A DNA stretch of 48,115 nt, from positions 1 through 48,115 of the forward strand of contig CAYOEV010000019.1 of assembly GCA_964403075.1 (NCBI GenBank), given 5' to 3'. Of the stretch, positions 1 through 6,008 are shown piece by piece. The notes beneath the pieces are model-generated. The model saw only the letters and a program-made list of their open reading frames with translations. It had not been told where the DNA came from and ran no database searches. Both the position numbers and the translations under genes were made by a program. This DNA is from CAYOEV01 sp964403075 (lineage in GTDB: Bacteria; Bacteroidota; Bacteroidia; Cytophagales; Cyclobacteriaceae). The stretch's first letter is position 1, and every line of letters begins with the position of its first letter.

Positions 1-54
1 GAATTTTTGAATACTTTTTTTCAATGAAAAAAGTATTTGCCTGCCCGGCATGAG

Positions 55-106
55 GAGGACTGAGCGTTAAAAAACCATCCTGTGAATGGTTTTAGCGAAG
101 GGCCAG
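55..106 (+). repeat. 52-base hairpin repeat unit, copy 1
   Basis: The unit starts GAGGACTGAG and ends CGAAGGGCCAG. Its centre is a perfect 8-bp stem, AAAACCAT (71-78) with ATGGTTTT (86-93), around a 7-nt loop. It matches 276-327 at 43 of 52 positions by my count, with both flanks conserved and the stem changed in a paired way. Confidence 0.75.
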
Positions 107-275
107 GAAGCGAAGCATGCACGGCAAGCCGAACACAAATAAAAACAGACAAACCTGTGAGCTATAAAGGCTTGTGCAAGCGGCAAAGAAAGCGCCTGCC
201 TGCCATGCGGTGGTCTATGCATCGGCAGGCTGGTTGGCCAGCAAGTGTTATACAGGTGAAATTCCTAAACGCTGA

Positions 276-327
276 GAGGACTGAGTGTTAAGAAATGATC
301 CGGTGGATCATTTTAACGAAGGGCCAG
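276..327 (+). repeat. 52-base hairpin repeat unit, copy 2
   Basis: Same flanks as copy 1 (GAGGACTGAG and CGAAGGGCCAG). The stem AAATGATCC (293-301) pairs with GGATCATTT (305-313) across a 3-nt loop and is extended by GTTA/TAAC (287-290, 314-317) beyond a 2-base bulge. Relative to copy 1 two adjacent base pairs are swapped on both strands of the stem (CC/GG becomes TG/CA), so pairing is kept. Confidence 0.75.
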
Positions 328-555
328 CAAGTGGGCTGACATTTACGTATTTGAAAACGATCTGAACAATTCCCTGAATAACGAAATTTTTAACAACAGA
401 CTTTACCTGGAATTCTCTTGGACGCAGTGACTTAGTCTAGGTCCAGGAACGTTGACACGTGGTTAAAATTTACTTAAGCGGTTTGGCGAAGGCAAGCAAG
501 GAATGAGTGAAAGCATAATATTTGTACATGAGCAATGAGTTCAAGTATTAGCCGT

Positions 556-644
556 GATTTGTCTTAATATAAAATCTGTGCCGTTATCGTACTGCGTAGC
601 GAACACTGATTTTAGGTTAAATATTTGCTGCGCTCAATCAAATC
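556..644. repeat. Nested palindrome, copy a
   Basis: Outer arms are GATTTG (556-561) and CAAATC (639-644). Middle arms TTAATATAAAATC (564-576) and GATTTTAGGTTAA (608-620) match at 11 of 13 positions. The centre holds CCGTTATCGTACTG. Copies b (660-786) and c (5129-5213) share the order of arms and much of the sequence. It could fold as a cruciform or as a long hairpin in single-stranded DNA or RNA. Confidence 0.75.
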
Positions 645-659
645 TGGTAGCGGAACTGT

Positions 660-786
660 GATTTGCTTTAACATAAAATCATTGCCGATATGTAACCGGC
701 TCACGCACGGGCCAGCGCACATTACATATCTGATTTTATCGCTAGCCGCGCGCGTTAAATACTCCTTCGTCGTATTACGGCAAATC
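660..786. repeat. Nested palindrome, copy b
   Basis: Outer arms are GATTTG (660-665) and CAAATC (781-786). Middle arms are ATAAAATC (673-680) and GATTTTAT (732-739). Inner arms GATATGTAA (687-695) and TTACATATC (722-730) are a perfect 9-bp pair. The GC-rich central loop is longer than in copies a and c. TTAACATAA (668-676) can also pair with TTATGTTAA at 814-822, giving a 155-base structure ending just before the restriction-modification module. Confidence 0.75.
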
Positions 787-793
787 CCTTACA

Positions 794-822
794 TTGTTAT
801 ATAATGTCCTGCGTTATGTTAA
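794..822 (+). repeat. Boundary motif left of the RM module
   Basis: TTGTTATATAAT (794-805), a short spacer, then TTATGTTAA (814-822). The 9-mer TTATGTTAA recurs in the same orientation at 4414-4422, two bases after the last RM gene, and at 5238-5246. The 12-mer recurs inverted at 4956-4967. This looks like a module boundary or recombination site, although no recombinase gene is in the window. Confidence 0.55.
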
Positions 823-1014
823 TATAGCTTGGGTTCGAGGGAGAGGATTAATAGTTTAGAGTAAAGGCCTTTTTTCGTCCTTTATAGCAATAACTTCACT
901 TCTTAGTACACACGAGCACTCTTTTGACATTTTGGGAAGGAGGGAAGGGTAGAGGGAATGGCAAATGTGTGCGTTAATATTTGATGATACTTATGTCAAT
1001 TGTAAATTGCTGGT
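823..1014. other. Intergenic stretch before the RM module
   Basis: No gene is seen. TAAAGG (862-867) and CCTTTA (879-884) flank a T-rich run and might be a weak terminator. The bases become AT-rich toward the endonuclease pseudogene. No clear TAnnTTTG promoter was found. Confidence 0.4.
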
Positions 1015-1758
1015 ATGTCTAATTTTTATGTTAATCCCGTTGTAATTGAAGTTGAAGGGTATGAGATATATTTTACTCGTTTTTCTGATTCAATTTTAAG
1101 TGATCACTTCAAAGAAGCTACTAATGATTTAGAATATGTTCTTGATGGATTTCATATATCTTAAAACCAAATAGTGGAAGGTGGCGGTGGTCTAAGCTCA
1201 ATAACTCAGAACTTAAGGGATAGGTTATATGAAAAGGGATGGAACAAAATCAATATTAAAAGTGAGCAACGAGTTAGAGAAAGAGTGCTTTCTTCAGAAA
1301 GTCATGAAATTGATCATTACAAAGAGTTTGAAAAAGGAAACATTGGGTTAGAAATTGAATGGAATAATAAAGATTCATTTTTTGATAGAGATCTCGAAAA
1401 TTTTAGAAAGTTGCACCAATTGGGTGAGCTTACTATGGGTATAATAATAACCCGAGGAGAAACTCTTCAAAAGGAGTTGCTAAATGTTTTTCACAGATTT
1501 TTAATCTCATTAAGACCTGAGAAAATTGAAGAAATATCAGAGCACATAAGTCTCTCAGTAAAAGATCAAGCAATCATTAAAAAAATGCTTACAGATACAG
1601 ATGTTAATACTTATATGGCGGTTGCAAAGAAAATATACACTTCCAAATTTGGTAGTACTACGACACACATGGATAAACTTCATTTAAGAATCAATAGAGG
1701 CGTTGGAAATCCATGTCCATTAATCATGATCGGAATAGGAAAAGATCGACTGACCTAG
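1015..1758 (+). pseudogene. BglII/BstYI-family type II restriction endonuclease, interrupted by an in-frame stop
   Basis: One frame is open from ATG 1015 to 1758 except for a TAA at 1162-1164. The first 49 codons look like the N-terminus; after the stop the frame continues at once into the family's glycine-rich VEGGGG motif. In full-length numbering D100, E113 and E115 (HEID...LEIEWNNKD) fit the PD-(D/E)XK-like active site, and the TTTHMDKL..R and CPLIMIGIG motifs near the end also fit the family. Total length (about 247 aa) is normal, so a single nonsense change is the simplest explanation. A GTG at 1174 could start a 194-aa protein lacking the N-terminus. Low GC like its neighbours. Enzyme identity is sure to family level; its recognition site is not known. 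A sequencing error could also explain the stop. Confidence 0.8.
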
Positions 1759-1776
1759 GTTGTTGAATAAATTTAA

Positions 1777-1810
1777 GTTGATAAATTTTGTCAAATCATT
1801 TTTTATCAAC
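1777..1810. promoter_or_regulatory. Inverted repeat, candidate controller-protein operator
   Basis: GTTGATAAA (1777-1785) and TTTATCAAC (1802-1810) form a perfect 9-bp inverted repeat with a 16-base spacer, ending 14 bases before the ATG of the XRE regulator. The position suits an autoregulatory operator of an RM controller protein. It could instead be an AT-rich terminator after the endonuclease pseudogene, but there is no GC-rich stem. Confidence 0.5.
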
Positions 1811-1824
1811 ATTTTTACTTTCAA

Positions 1825-2160
1825 ATGGAATCCTTAGGTACACACATTAGAAGACTGAGAGAAGAGGCCGAATGGCCGCAAAGAAAACTCGCACATGAAT
1901 TTGACATTGATGTCTCAGTCTTGAGTAGAATTGAGAATGATAATAAGTTTCCAAAGAAGCGGGTTGATGAAATCATCAAAAAAGTGGCCGAGCTATTCAA
2001 CGAGTCAGAAGTTGAATTAAAAAAAATGCTGCTCAGTGATGAAATTTCAGAACTGCTACTTTATGAGGAACAGTTCGAAGAAATTTTGAAGGTCTCTGAA
2101 GCAAAAGTTCAATACGGTCGTCAAAAAAAATCTGTACAATCAAATCTCAATTTTAAATGA
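1825..2160 (+). CDS. XRE-family HTH regulator, probable RM controller
   Basis: A 111-aa cytoplasmic protein. Residues about 5-60 form a Cro/C1-type helix-turn-helix: IRRLREEAEW, PQRKLAHEFDID and SVLSRIEND match the helices of the family. The rest is charged and helical and may dimerise. Its TGA overlaps the methyltransferase ATG by 4 bases (ATGA at 2157-2160), so the two are probably translated together. A perfect 9-bp inverted repeat sits just upstream. By family and context it likely times expression of the restriction-modification genes; that role is inferred. Such HTH genes are often found directly before C5-methyltransferase genes. Confidence 0.8.
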   Translation: MESLGTHIRRLREEAEWPQRKLAHEFDIDVSVLSRIENDNKFPKKRVDEIIKKVAELFNESEVELKKMLLSDEISELLLYEEQFEEILKVSEAKVQYGRQKKSVQSNLNFK

Positions 2161-3797
2161 AAGCAATTGACCTTTATAGTGGAATCGGTGGATGGACACT
2201 TGGCCTAAAAATGGCGGGAATTGAAGTTATTTCATCATATGAATGGTGGAAGGATGCTAATCAAACACACAATAAAAATTTTGGCACCAATCACAAAGAA
2301 AGAGATATTAGAAAATTAGATATAAAAACAGACTTACCCGATCCTTCGGAGGTAGACTTTGTAGTAGGAAGTCCTCCTTGCACTCAATTTTCTTATGCTA
2401 ATAGAGGTGGTAATGGAGATTTAGCTGATGGATTAGTTGATATCCACAAATTCCTGCAAGTAGTTGATTATTTAAAGCCTAAATATTGGGCAATGGAAAA
2501 TGTCCCTAGAGTTGCTGGAATTTTAAGATCAGAAATTCAGGAAGGTGGAAGTTTAAATGAGTTCGCTCACTTATTTGAAGGCGAATTTGGCACCATTGAA
2601 GTCTACGATTCGAGTGAATTTGGAGTTGCTCAGAATAGAAAGAGAATGATTGCTGGTAGATTTCCAAGAATCCTTTTCGAATCGTATCGTGAAACTACTC
2701 CGTTACGACATCTTAGAGATGTTGTTGAGAGCCTTGAAGGTGATGAATTAATTGATCCAATTTACGGACATAAAATATCAAATCTTACTGATCATATTGA
2801 AGAATCACCTCTAACGCCTGAAGAAGAGAGAATAAATCGGGATGCCAAATCATATCACCCAGTTTATAACAAAATGTCTTTTCCAGATCAACTAGATCGC
2901 CCATCAAGAACGGTTACAGCACTTTGCACAAGGGTGTCAAGAGAAAGCATTGTAATTCCAGCAAAAAAAGGTTTTAGAAGATTGACAGTAAGAGAGAGAG
3001 GGTGCATTCAATCATTCCCAGCAGACTACCAATTCTATAGTAATTCTTATGGTGGAAAATTGAAAATGATAGGAAATGCTGTCCCTCCATTATTAACATA
3101 TTATTTAGCTCAAAGTATGCTTGAGACTTCAATCGAGAACATTCAAGCCCCAAAAAGTGAAAATAAGATTGTAAATAATTCTGATGCTTTACCGAAATTC
3201 TTTGAGCCTGATTTACAAGGGAGTAGTTTTCCGTGGAGTCGGTCTTTTTGGTTGGCAATCCCAGGATTGAGGTTCGGAAGTGGTGTTCGATTTGAATTAA
3301 GAAATGTTAGTAACAAGGAGATAGAAAGAACCTTTTGGTGGATCAATTTTCATTACGGTAATTCAAAGAAAATCAAGCAACTAACTCTCGATAAGGATAG
3401 GTTCAATGAATTATGGGAGTCTCTTTTATTGTTTGATATCAATCTCGAAGAAGTAATTGGAGATTACGTGGATTTTGTGAATGGAATTGATGTAGAGGGA
3501 TTGCAAATGAATTGGACAAATAAAGATAGAAGCAAGAATAGTCCGATTGAATTGGTAGATGATATTGGTGATATATCAGATCGATTGATTGAAGAATTTA
3601 AGAAACTTGATTCAGTTAAACGTAGCAAGCTTACAGAGTTAACAGAACTAATACTTCGTAACGGAAATGGCGAACTAGACAACAAAAAGTTGATTGACTT
3701 TCCAGAGATCATAATTTCGGGGATTTTAATTGGCTCCATTTTTAACGTTCTAATGACTGGAGAAGAGATTAATCTGGACTTGGTCACACCGCATTAA
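2157..3797 (+). CDS. DNA (cytosine-5-)-methyltransferase with C-terminal extension
   Basis: Transfers a methyl group from S-adenosylmethionine to C5 of cytosine in the target site, protecting host DNA. Motif I is near the N-terminus (DLYSGIGGWTLGL, residues 5-17), motif IV is GSPPCTQFS with catalytic C75, motif VI is ENV at 114-116, motif VIII is QNRKRMIAG near 159-167, and motifs IX-X (RLTVRERGCIQSFP, GNAVPPLL) lie near 275-315. The target-recognition region lies between VIII and IX. Residues about 330-546 are an extension beyond a standard C5 methyltransferase (usually 320-420 aa), which I do not recognise. It overlaps the HTH gene by 4 bases and ends 2 bases before the endonuclease, so the three form a tight operon. 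The substrate RGATCY is inferred from the neighbour only. Confidence 0.93.
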   Translation: MKAIDLYSGIGGWTLGLKMAGIEVISSYEWWKDANQTHNKNFGTNHKERDIRKLDIKTDLPDPSEVDFVVGSPPCTQFSYANRGGNGDLADGLVDIHKFLQVVDYLKPKYWAMENVPRVAGILRSEIQEGGSLNEFAHLFEGEFGTIEVYDSSEFGVAQNRKRMIAGRFPRILFESYRETTPLRHLRDVVESLEGDELIDPIYGHKISNLTDHIEESPLTPEEERINRDAKSYHPVYNKMSFPDQLDRPSRTVTALCTRVSRESIVIPAKKGFRRLTVRERGCIQSFPADYQFYSNSYGGKLKMIGNAVPPLLTYYLAQSMLETSIENIQAPKSENKIVNNSDALPKFFEPDLQGSSFPWSRSFWLAIPGLRFGSGVRFELRNVSNKEIERTFWWINFHYGNSKKIKQLTLDKDRFNELWESLLLFDINLEEVIGDYVDFVNGIDVEGLQMNWTNKDRSKNSPIELVDDIGDISDRLIEEFKKLDSVKRSKLTELTELILRNGNGELDNKKLIDFPEIIISGILIGSIFNVLMTGEEINLDLVTPH

Positions 3798-3799
3798 TT

Positions 3800-4411
3800 A
3801 TGAAAATAGGAGCAACGTATTCCCATTTAAATGGGTTTGAATGGATTCAATATCATCAAAAGGAGTTGTGGGATGAAATGATGTCTGTTATTGATGGTAT
3901 TGATGCTGAGGAATTTAGAACGAAGGTTAGCAAGGAGAAAACGATGAAGGGTAAAAAACTCTTCAGTCCAATTGATCTTAATAAGAAATTTGAAAAAGAA
4001 CTTGAAGTCTTGGGTTGGTCTAAAAGCCGAACATCGTACTGGGTAACCGATGATTACGATCTTATTACAAAGACACTTCATCTTCCATCAGAAGATCAAA
4101 AAGCACTAATTGAAAAAGAGGGTAGAACGGCAATTAGATCATATAATCAAACAGATTTCATGAAGAACCGAATTGCGATTGAAGTTCAATTCGGAAAATA
4201 CAGTTTCATTGCATATGACCTTTTTGTTAAACATCTAGCTTTTTATGTTGGCAACTCTATTGAGGTTGGGATAGAAATTCTTCCAATGAAAGCAATGCAA
4301 TCAGAAATGTCATCTGGACCTAGTTATTATGAAGGGGCTCTTTATGATCTTGCAAGACAAGGTCGTGGTGTTCCTGCGGTACCATTAGTACTAATTGGTA
4401 TTGAACCCTAA
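3800..4411 (+). CDS. BstYI/XhoII-like type II restriction endonuclease
   Basis: A 203-aa protein closely resembling, from memory, the BstYI family (sites of type R^GATCY). D119, E128 and Q130 (in TDF and RIAIEVQFGKYSF) fit the BglII/BstYI active site with its D-E-x-Q variant. The sequence from EFRTKVSKEKT through SYNQTDF, YDLFVKH, EMSSG and RQGRGVP to PLVLIGI matches the family end to end, so it looks complete and active. It starts 2 bases after the methyltransferase stop, suggesting co-translation. It is the second BglII/BstYI-fold nuclease in the module and the only intact one. The exact recognition site needs experiment. Low GC like the rest of the module. Confidence 0.9.
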   Translation: MKIGATYSHLNGFEWIQYHQKELWDEMMSVIDGIDAEEFRTKVSKEKTMKGKKLFSPIDLNKKFEKELEVLGWSKSRTSYWVTDDYDLITKTLHLPSEDQKALIEKEGRTAIRSYNQTDFMKNRIAIEVQFGKYSFIAYDLFVKHLAFYVGNSIEVGIEILPMKAMQSEMSSGPSYYEGALYDLARQGRGVPAVPLVLIGIEP

Positions 4412-4413
4412 TA

Positions 4414-4423
4414 TTATGTTAAG
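4414..4423 (+). repeat. TTATGTTAAG boundary motif right of the RM module
   Basis: TTATGTTAA (4414-4422) repeats the motif at 814-822 and 5238-5246 in the same orientation; the match with the 5238 copy extends to TTATGTTAAGTA. It lies 2 bases after the stop of the last RM gene, so the module is bracketed by direct copies. GTTAAGT also fits the integron core-site consensus GTTRRRY, but that motif is short and may be chance. Confidence 0.5.
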
Positions 4424-4456
4424 TAGAATCTAATCTACGCCTGAGAGGGCTGGCAT

Positions 4457-4508
4457 GGCAAAATACCGAGGGTGCGGTCGGCAGTGCATAGGGAGTGATT
4501 ATTTTGCC
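4457..4508. repeat. Hairpin at the left edge of E2
   Basis: GGCAAAATA (4457-4465) and TATTTTGCC (4500-4508) are a perfect 9-bp inverted pair around a 34-base GC-rich loop. The preceding CTGAGAGGGCTG (4441-4452) resembles the lead-in of the 52-base hairpin unit in E1, so this may be a distant member of that unit. Confidence 0.5.
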
Positions 4509-4830
4509 TAGATTTTTTGTATGCTTTTTCATCAATGGAAAAAGTAAAAGCCCAGCGGCTTGAGCGACACAGCGAACACAGATAAGAAACAGTTGAACTG
4601 TGAGCTGTTCTGCCAGTAGCAAGGAGATTGCCACGTCAACAATGCGAGCAAAGGTTCCTCACAAATGACGTGCTATTTGATGGCTTGTGCTGTGAGCCAA
4701 ACAAAGCGTTGGCCTGCAAGTATATCACAGGCAAAATCCTAATGCCTGAGAATCGTGTATCTGAAAACGAACCGAACAATTACCTGAATAGTGAAAATTT
4801 AAACGATCAGCTTTGCCTGAGATTCTCTTG
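4509..4830 (+). repeat. Long hairpin-rich non-coding repeat, copy E2
   Basis: Diverged direct copy of E1 (1-420). It opens with the T-run/A-run hairpin CTTTTTC/GAAAAAG around 4520-4543. It then has GAACACA (near 4572), AACTGTGAGCT (near 4592), GTTGGCCTGCAAGT (4710-4723), TGAAAACGA..GAACAATTACCTGAATA (4761-4789) and GATTCTCTTG near 4820. It lacks the two 52-base hairpin units of E1. No gene is credible here. The best-matching blocks look about 70-80 percent identical by eye. Confidence 0.65.
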
Positions 4831-4940
4831 CATTTGGGTTGGGTATCAGGCCATAGCCTGAAAGCGGGTGGGAAAACTATTAATAGCCGTTTGGTCAGGG
4901 AACGGCCAAGCGATGGAATGTGCGCTGGCCGAGCGGCTAT

Positions 4941-5061
4941 TTAATATAACGTCTAATTATATAACAAGGAAAAACGTGATTAGGAGTTCTTAAGAATCGG
5001 AGCACTGAACGTCAATACTCGCCAGACCGCAGGCATGGTTAACATAATATCATTATATAAG
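4941..5061 (-). repeat. Two inverted copies of the boundary motif
   Basis: On the minus strand, 4969-4941 reads CCTTGTTATAT, spacer, CGTTATATTAA, and 5061-5037 reads CTTATATAAT, spacer, TTATGTTAACC. Both have the same layout as 794-822. ATTATATAACAA (4956-4967) is the exact reverse complement of 794-805. The stretch between them has no gene. Confidence 0.5.
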
Positions 5062-5128
5062 CACGGTTGTGCGGTTGGATGGATTTGCGATTCATCTTTT
5101 CATGAAGAGTAGCTGTAACAGAATCCTG

Positions 5129-5246
5129 GATTTGCTTTAACATAAAATCATTACCGTTATCGTACTGACGTCCGATAACTGATTTTATATTAAATGCTGC
5201 GCATCCGCAAATCACTAGTCTTGTTTTATAATATACATTATGTTAA
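5129..5246. repeat. Nested palindrome, copy c, with boundary motif
   Basis: Outer arms are GATTTG (5129-5134) and CAAATC (5208-5213). Middle arms TTAACATAAAATC (5137-5149) and GATTTTATATTAA (5181-5193) match at 12 of 13 positions. Inner arms GTTATCG (5156-5162) and CGATAAC (5173-5179) are perfect. TTATGTTAA follows at 5238-5246 and can pair with TTAACATAA at 5137-5145, giving a 110-base attC-sized structure. It closely resembles copy a. Confidence 0.75.
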
Positions 5247-5419
5247 GTAAAAAGATAAGAACGATCGAGAAGACCTCTCATCTCCCCGTCTACGGTTGCA
5301 CCATATTTTATTGCTACTGACATCTATCAGCCTTATGCCTTGCTGCCTGGCATGGTTTTGATCCTTTGGACTGATATTTTTCATTTTTCCATTGCGGCGA
5401 CCTGTCTATTCTTGTGACC

Positions 5420-5911
5420 ATGTCAAGCTTCCGAATTCGTCCCCGTTTCAAACATGCGCTCACTGGGCAATCAAATGATATTCAAAACCGATTACTTCTT
5501 GAAGTAAATCCTGAGCGGTTACTGGCCGTACACGTTCCTGGCCACGTGTATCTGAAAATACATCCAAACCATCGACAGGTATGGTCGCCTCAGCTGAACC
5601 TGAGCTTTGAACAAGAAGGCGAACAGGTAGTGATCCGTGGGCTCTATGGTCCTAATCCCACGCTCTGGTCTATATTTTTTTTCGGTTACGCAGCATTGGG
5701 TATTCTTTCGCTCTTCGCTGCCATGTGGGGATTTAGTCAGTACAGCCTGGGTCAACCCGCATGGACGCTCTGGGTCTTGCCTATCTTAGGTGGGCTGGCA
5801 CTAATGATGTATCTGGCAGCTCAGGCGGGACAAAAGCTGGGTGCCCAACAGATGTTTGAGTTGCACCATTTTTACGAAACTGTGATGCAGACCAGACAGA
5901 ATATCCAATAA
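5420..5911 (+). CDS. Small integral membrane protein of unknown function
   Basis: A 163-aa protein from ATG 5420; a GTG two codons upstream (5414) is a possible alternative. The N-terminal ~85 residues are soluble and beta-rich (RFKHALTGQSNDIQN...LEVNPERLL). Two membrane helices follow (about LWSIFFFGYAALGILSLFAAMW and LWVLPILGGLALMMYLAA), then a short C-terminal tail. No family is recognised with certainty. It is alone on the plus strand between the repeat array and the convergent fabI-like gene, so context says little. It marks the end of the AT-rich accessory region. Confidence 0.65.
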   Translation: MSSFRIRPRFKHALTGQSNDIQNRLLLEVNPERLLAVHVPGHVYLKIHPNHRQVWSPQLNLSFEQEGEQVVIRGLYGPNPTLWSIFFFGYAALGILSLFAAMWGFSQYSLGQPAWTLWVLPILGGLALMMYLAAQAGQKLGAQQMFELHHFYETVMQTRQNIQ

Positions 5912-6008
5912 CAGAGAGACTTTACCCCCATGCCATCAATATCTGTGCCTTTTAAATTAGAAGTCTATGGGTAAACTGTCTGAGCCTGAACATTTGTACC
6001 TCTCTATT

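Larger units (their letters stand above)
1..420 (+). repeat. Long hairpin-rich non-coding repeat, copy E1
   Basis: No credible gene is seen here. The stretch resembles 4509-4830 (copy E2) in the same orientation. Shared blocks, in the same order, include a T-run/A-run hairpin (12-31 here), GAACACA followed by CTGTGAGCT (near 131-163), GTTGGCC.GCAAGT (near 232), the block TGAAAACGA..GAACAATT.CCTGAATA (near 353-380) and ATTCTCTTG (near 412). E1 carries two extra 52-base hairpin units (55-106, 276-327) that E2 lacks at the matching places. The element runs off the left edge, so its 5' end is unknown. The function is unknown; it could be a structured RNA, a recombination substrate or a repeat family. 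Confidence 0.7.

Noticed and set aside
82..291. Open frame of 69 codons within E1
   Set aside because: It lies in repeat DNA full of hairpins, crosses both repeat units and is not kept open in the homologous E2.
1..840. CRISPR array
   Set aside because: Repeats are few, long, diverged and unevenly spaced; no cas gene is present.
828..842. GGGTTCGAG resembling a tRNA T-loop
   Set aside because: The bases after it do not pair to form a T-stem, and no acceptor or anticodon arm is found upstream.
4628..4861. Open frame of 77 codons within E2
   Set aside because: No matching frame exists in E1, the composition is unlike neighbouring proteins, and the stretch is explained by the repeat.
556..5250. 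Classical integron attC sites
   Set aside because: The core GTTRRRY fits at 4418 and 5242 but not at 818, the RYYYAAC partner is off by one base, and there is no integrase gene; I keep only the wording attC-like.
5357..5382. TTTG ... TATTTTTC as promoter of the gene at 5420
   Set aside because: The spacing of 14 bases is too short for the Bacteroidota promoter and the last base of the -7 box mismatches.
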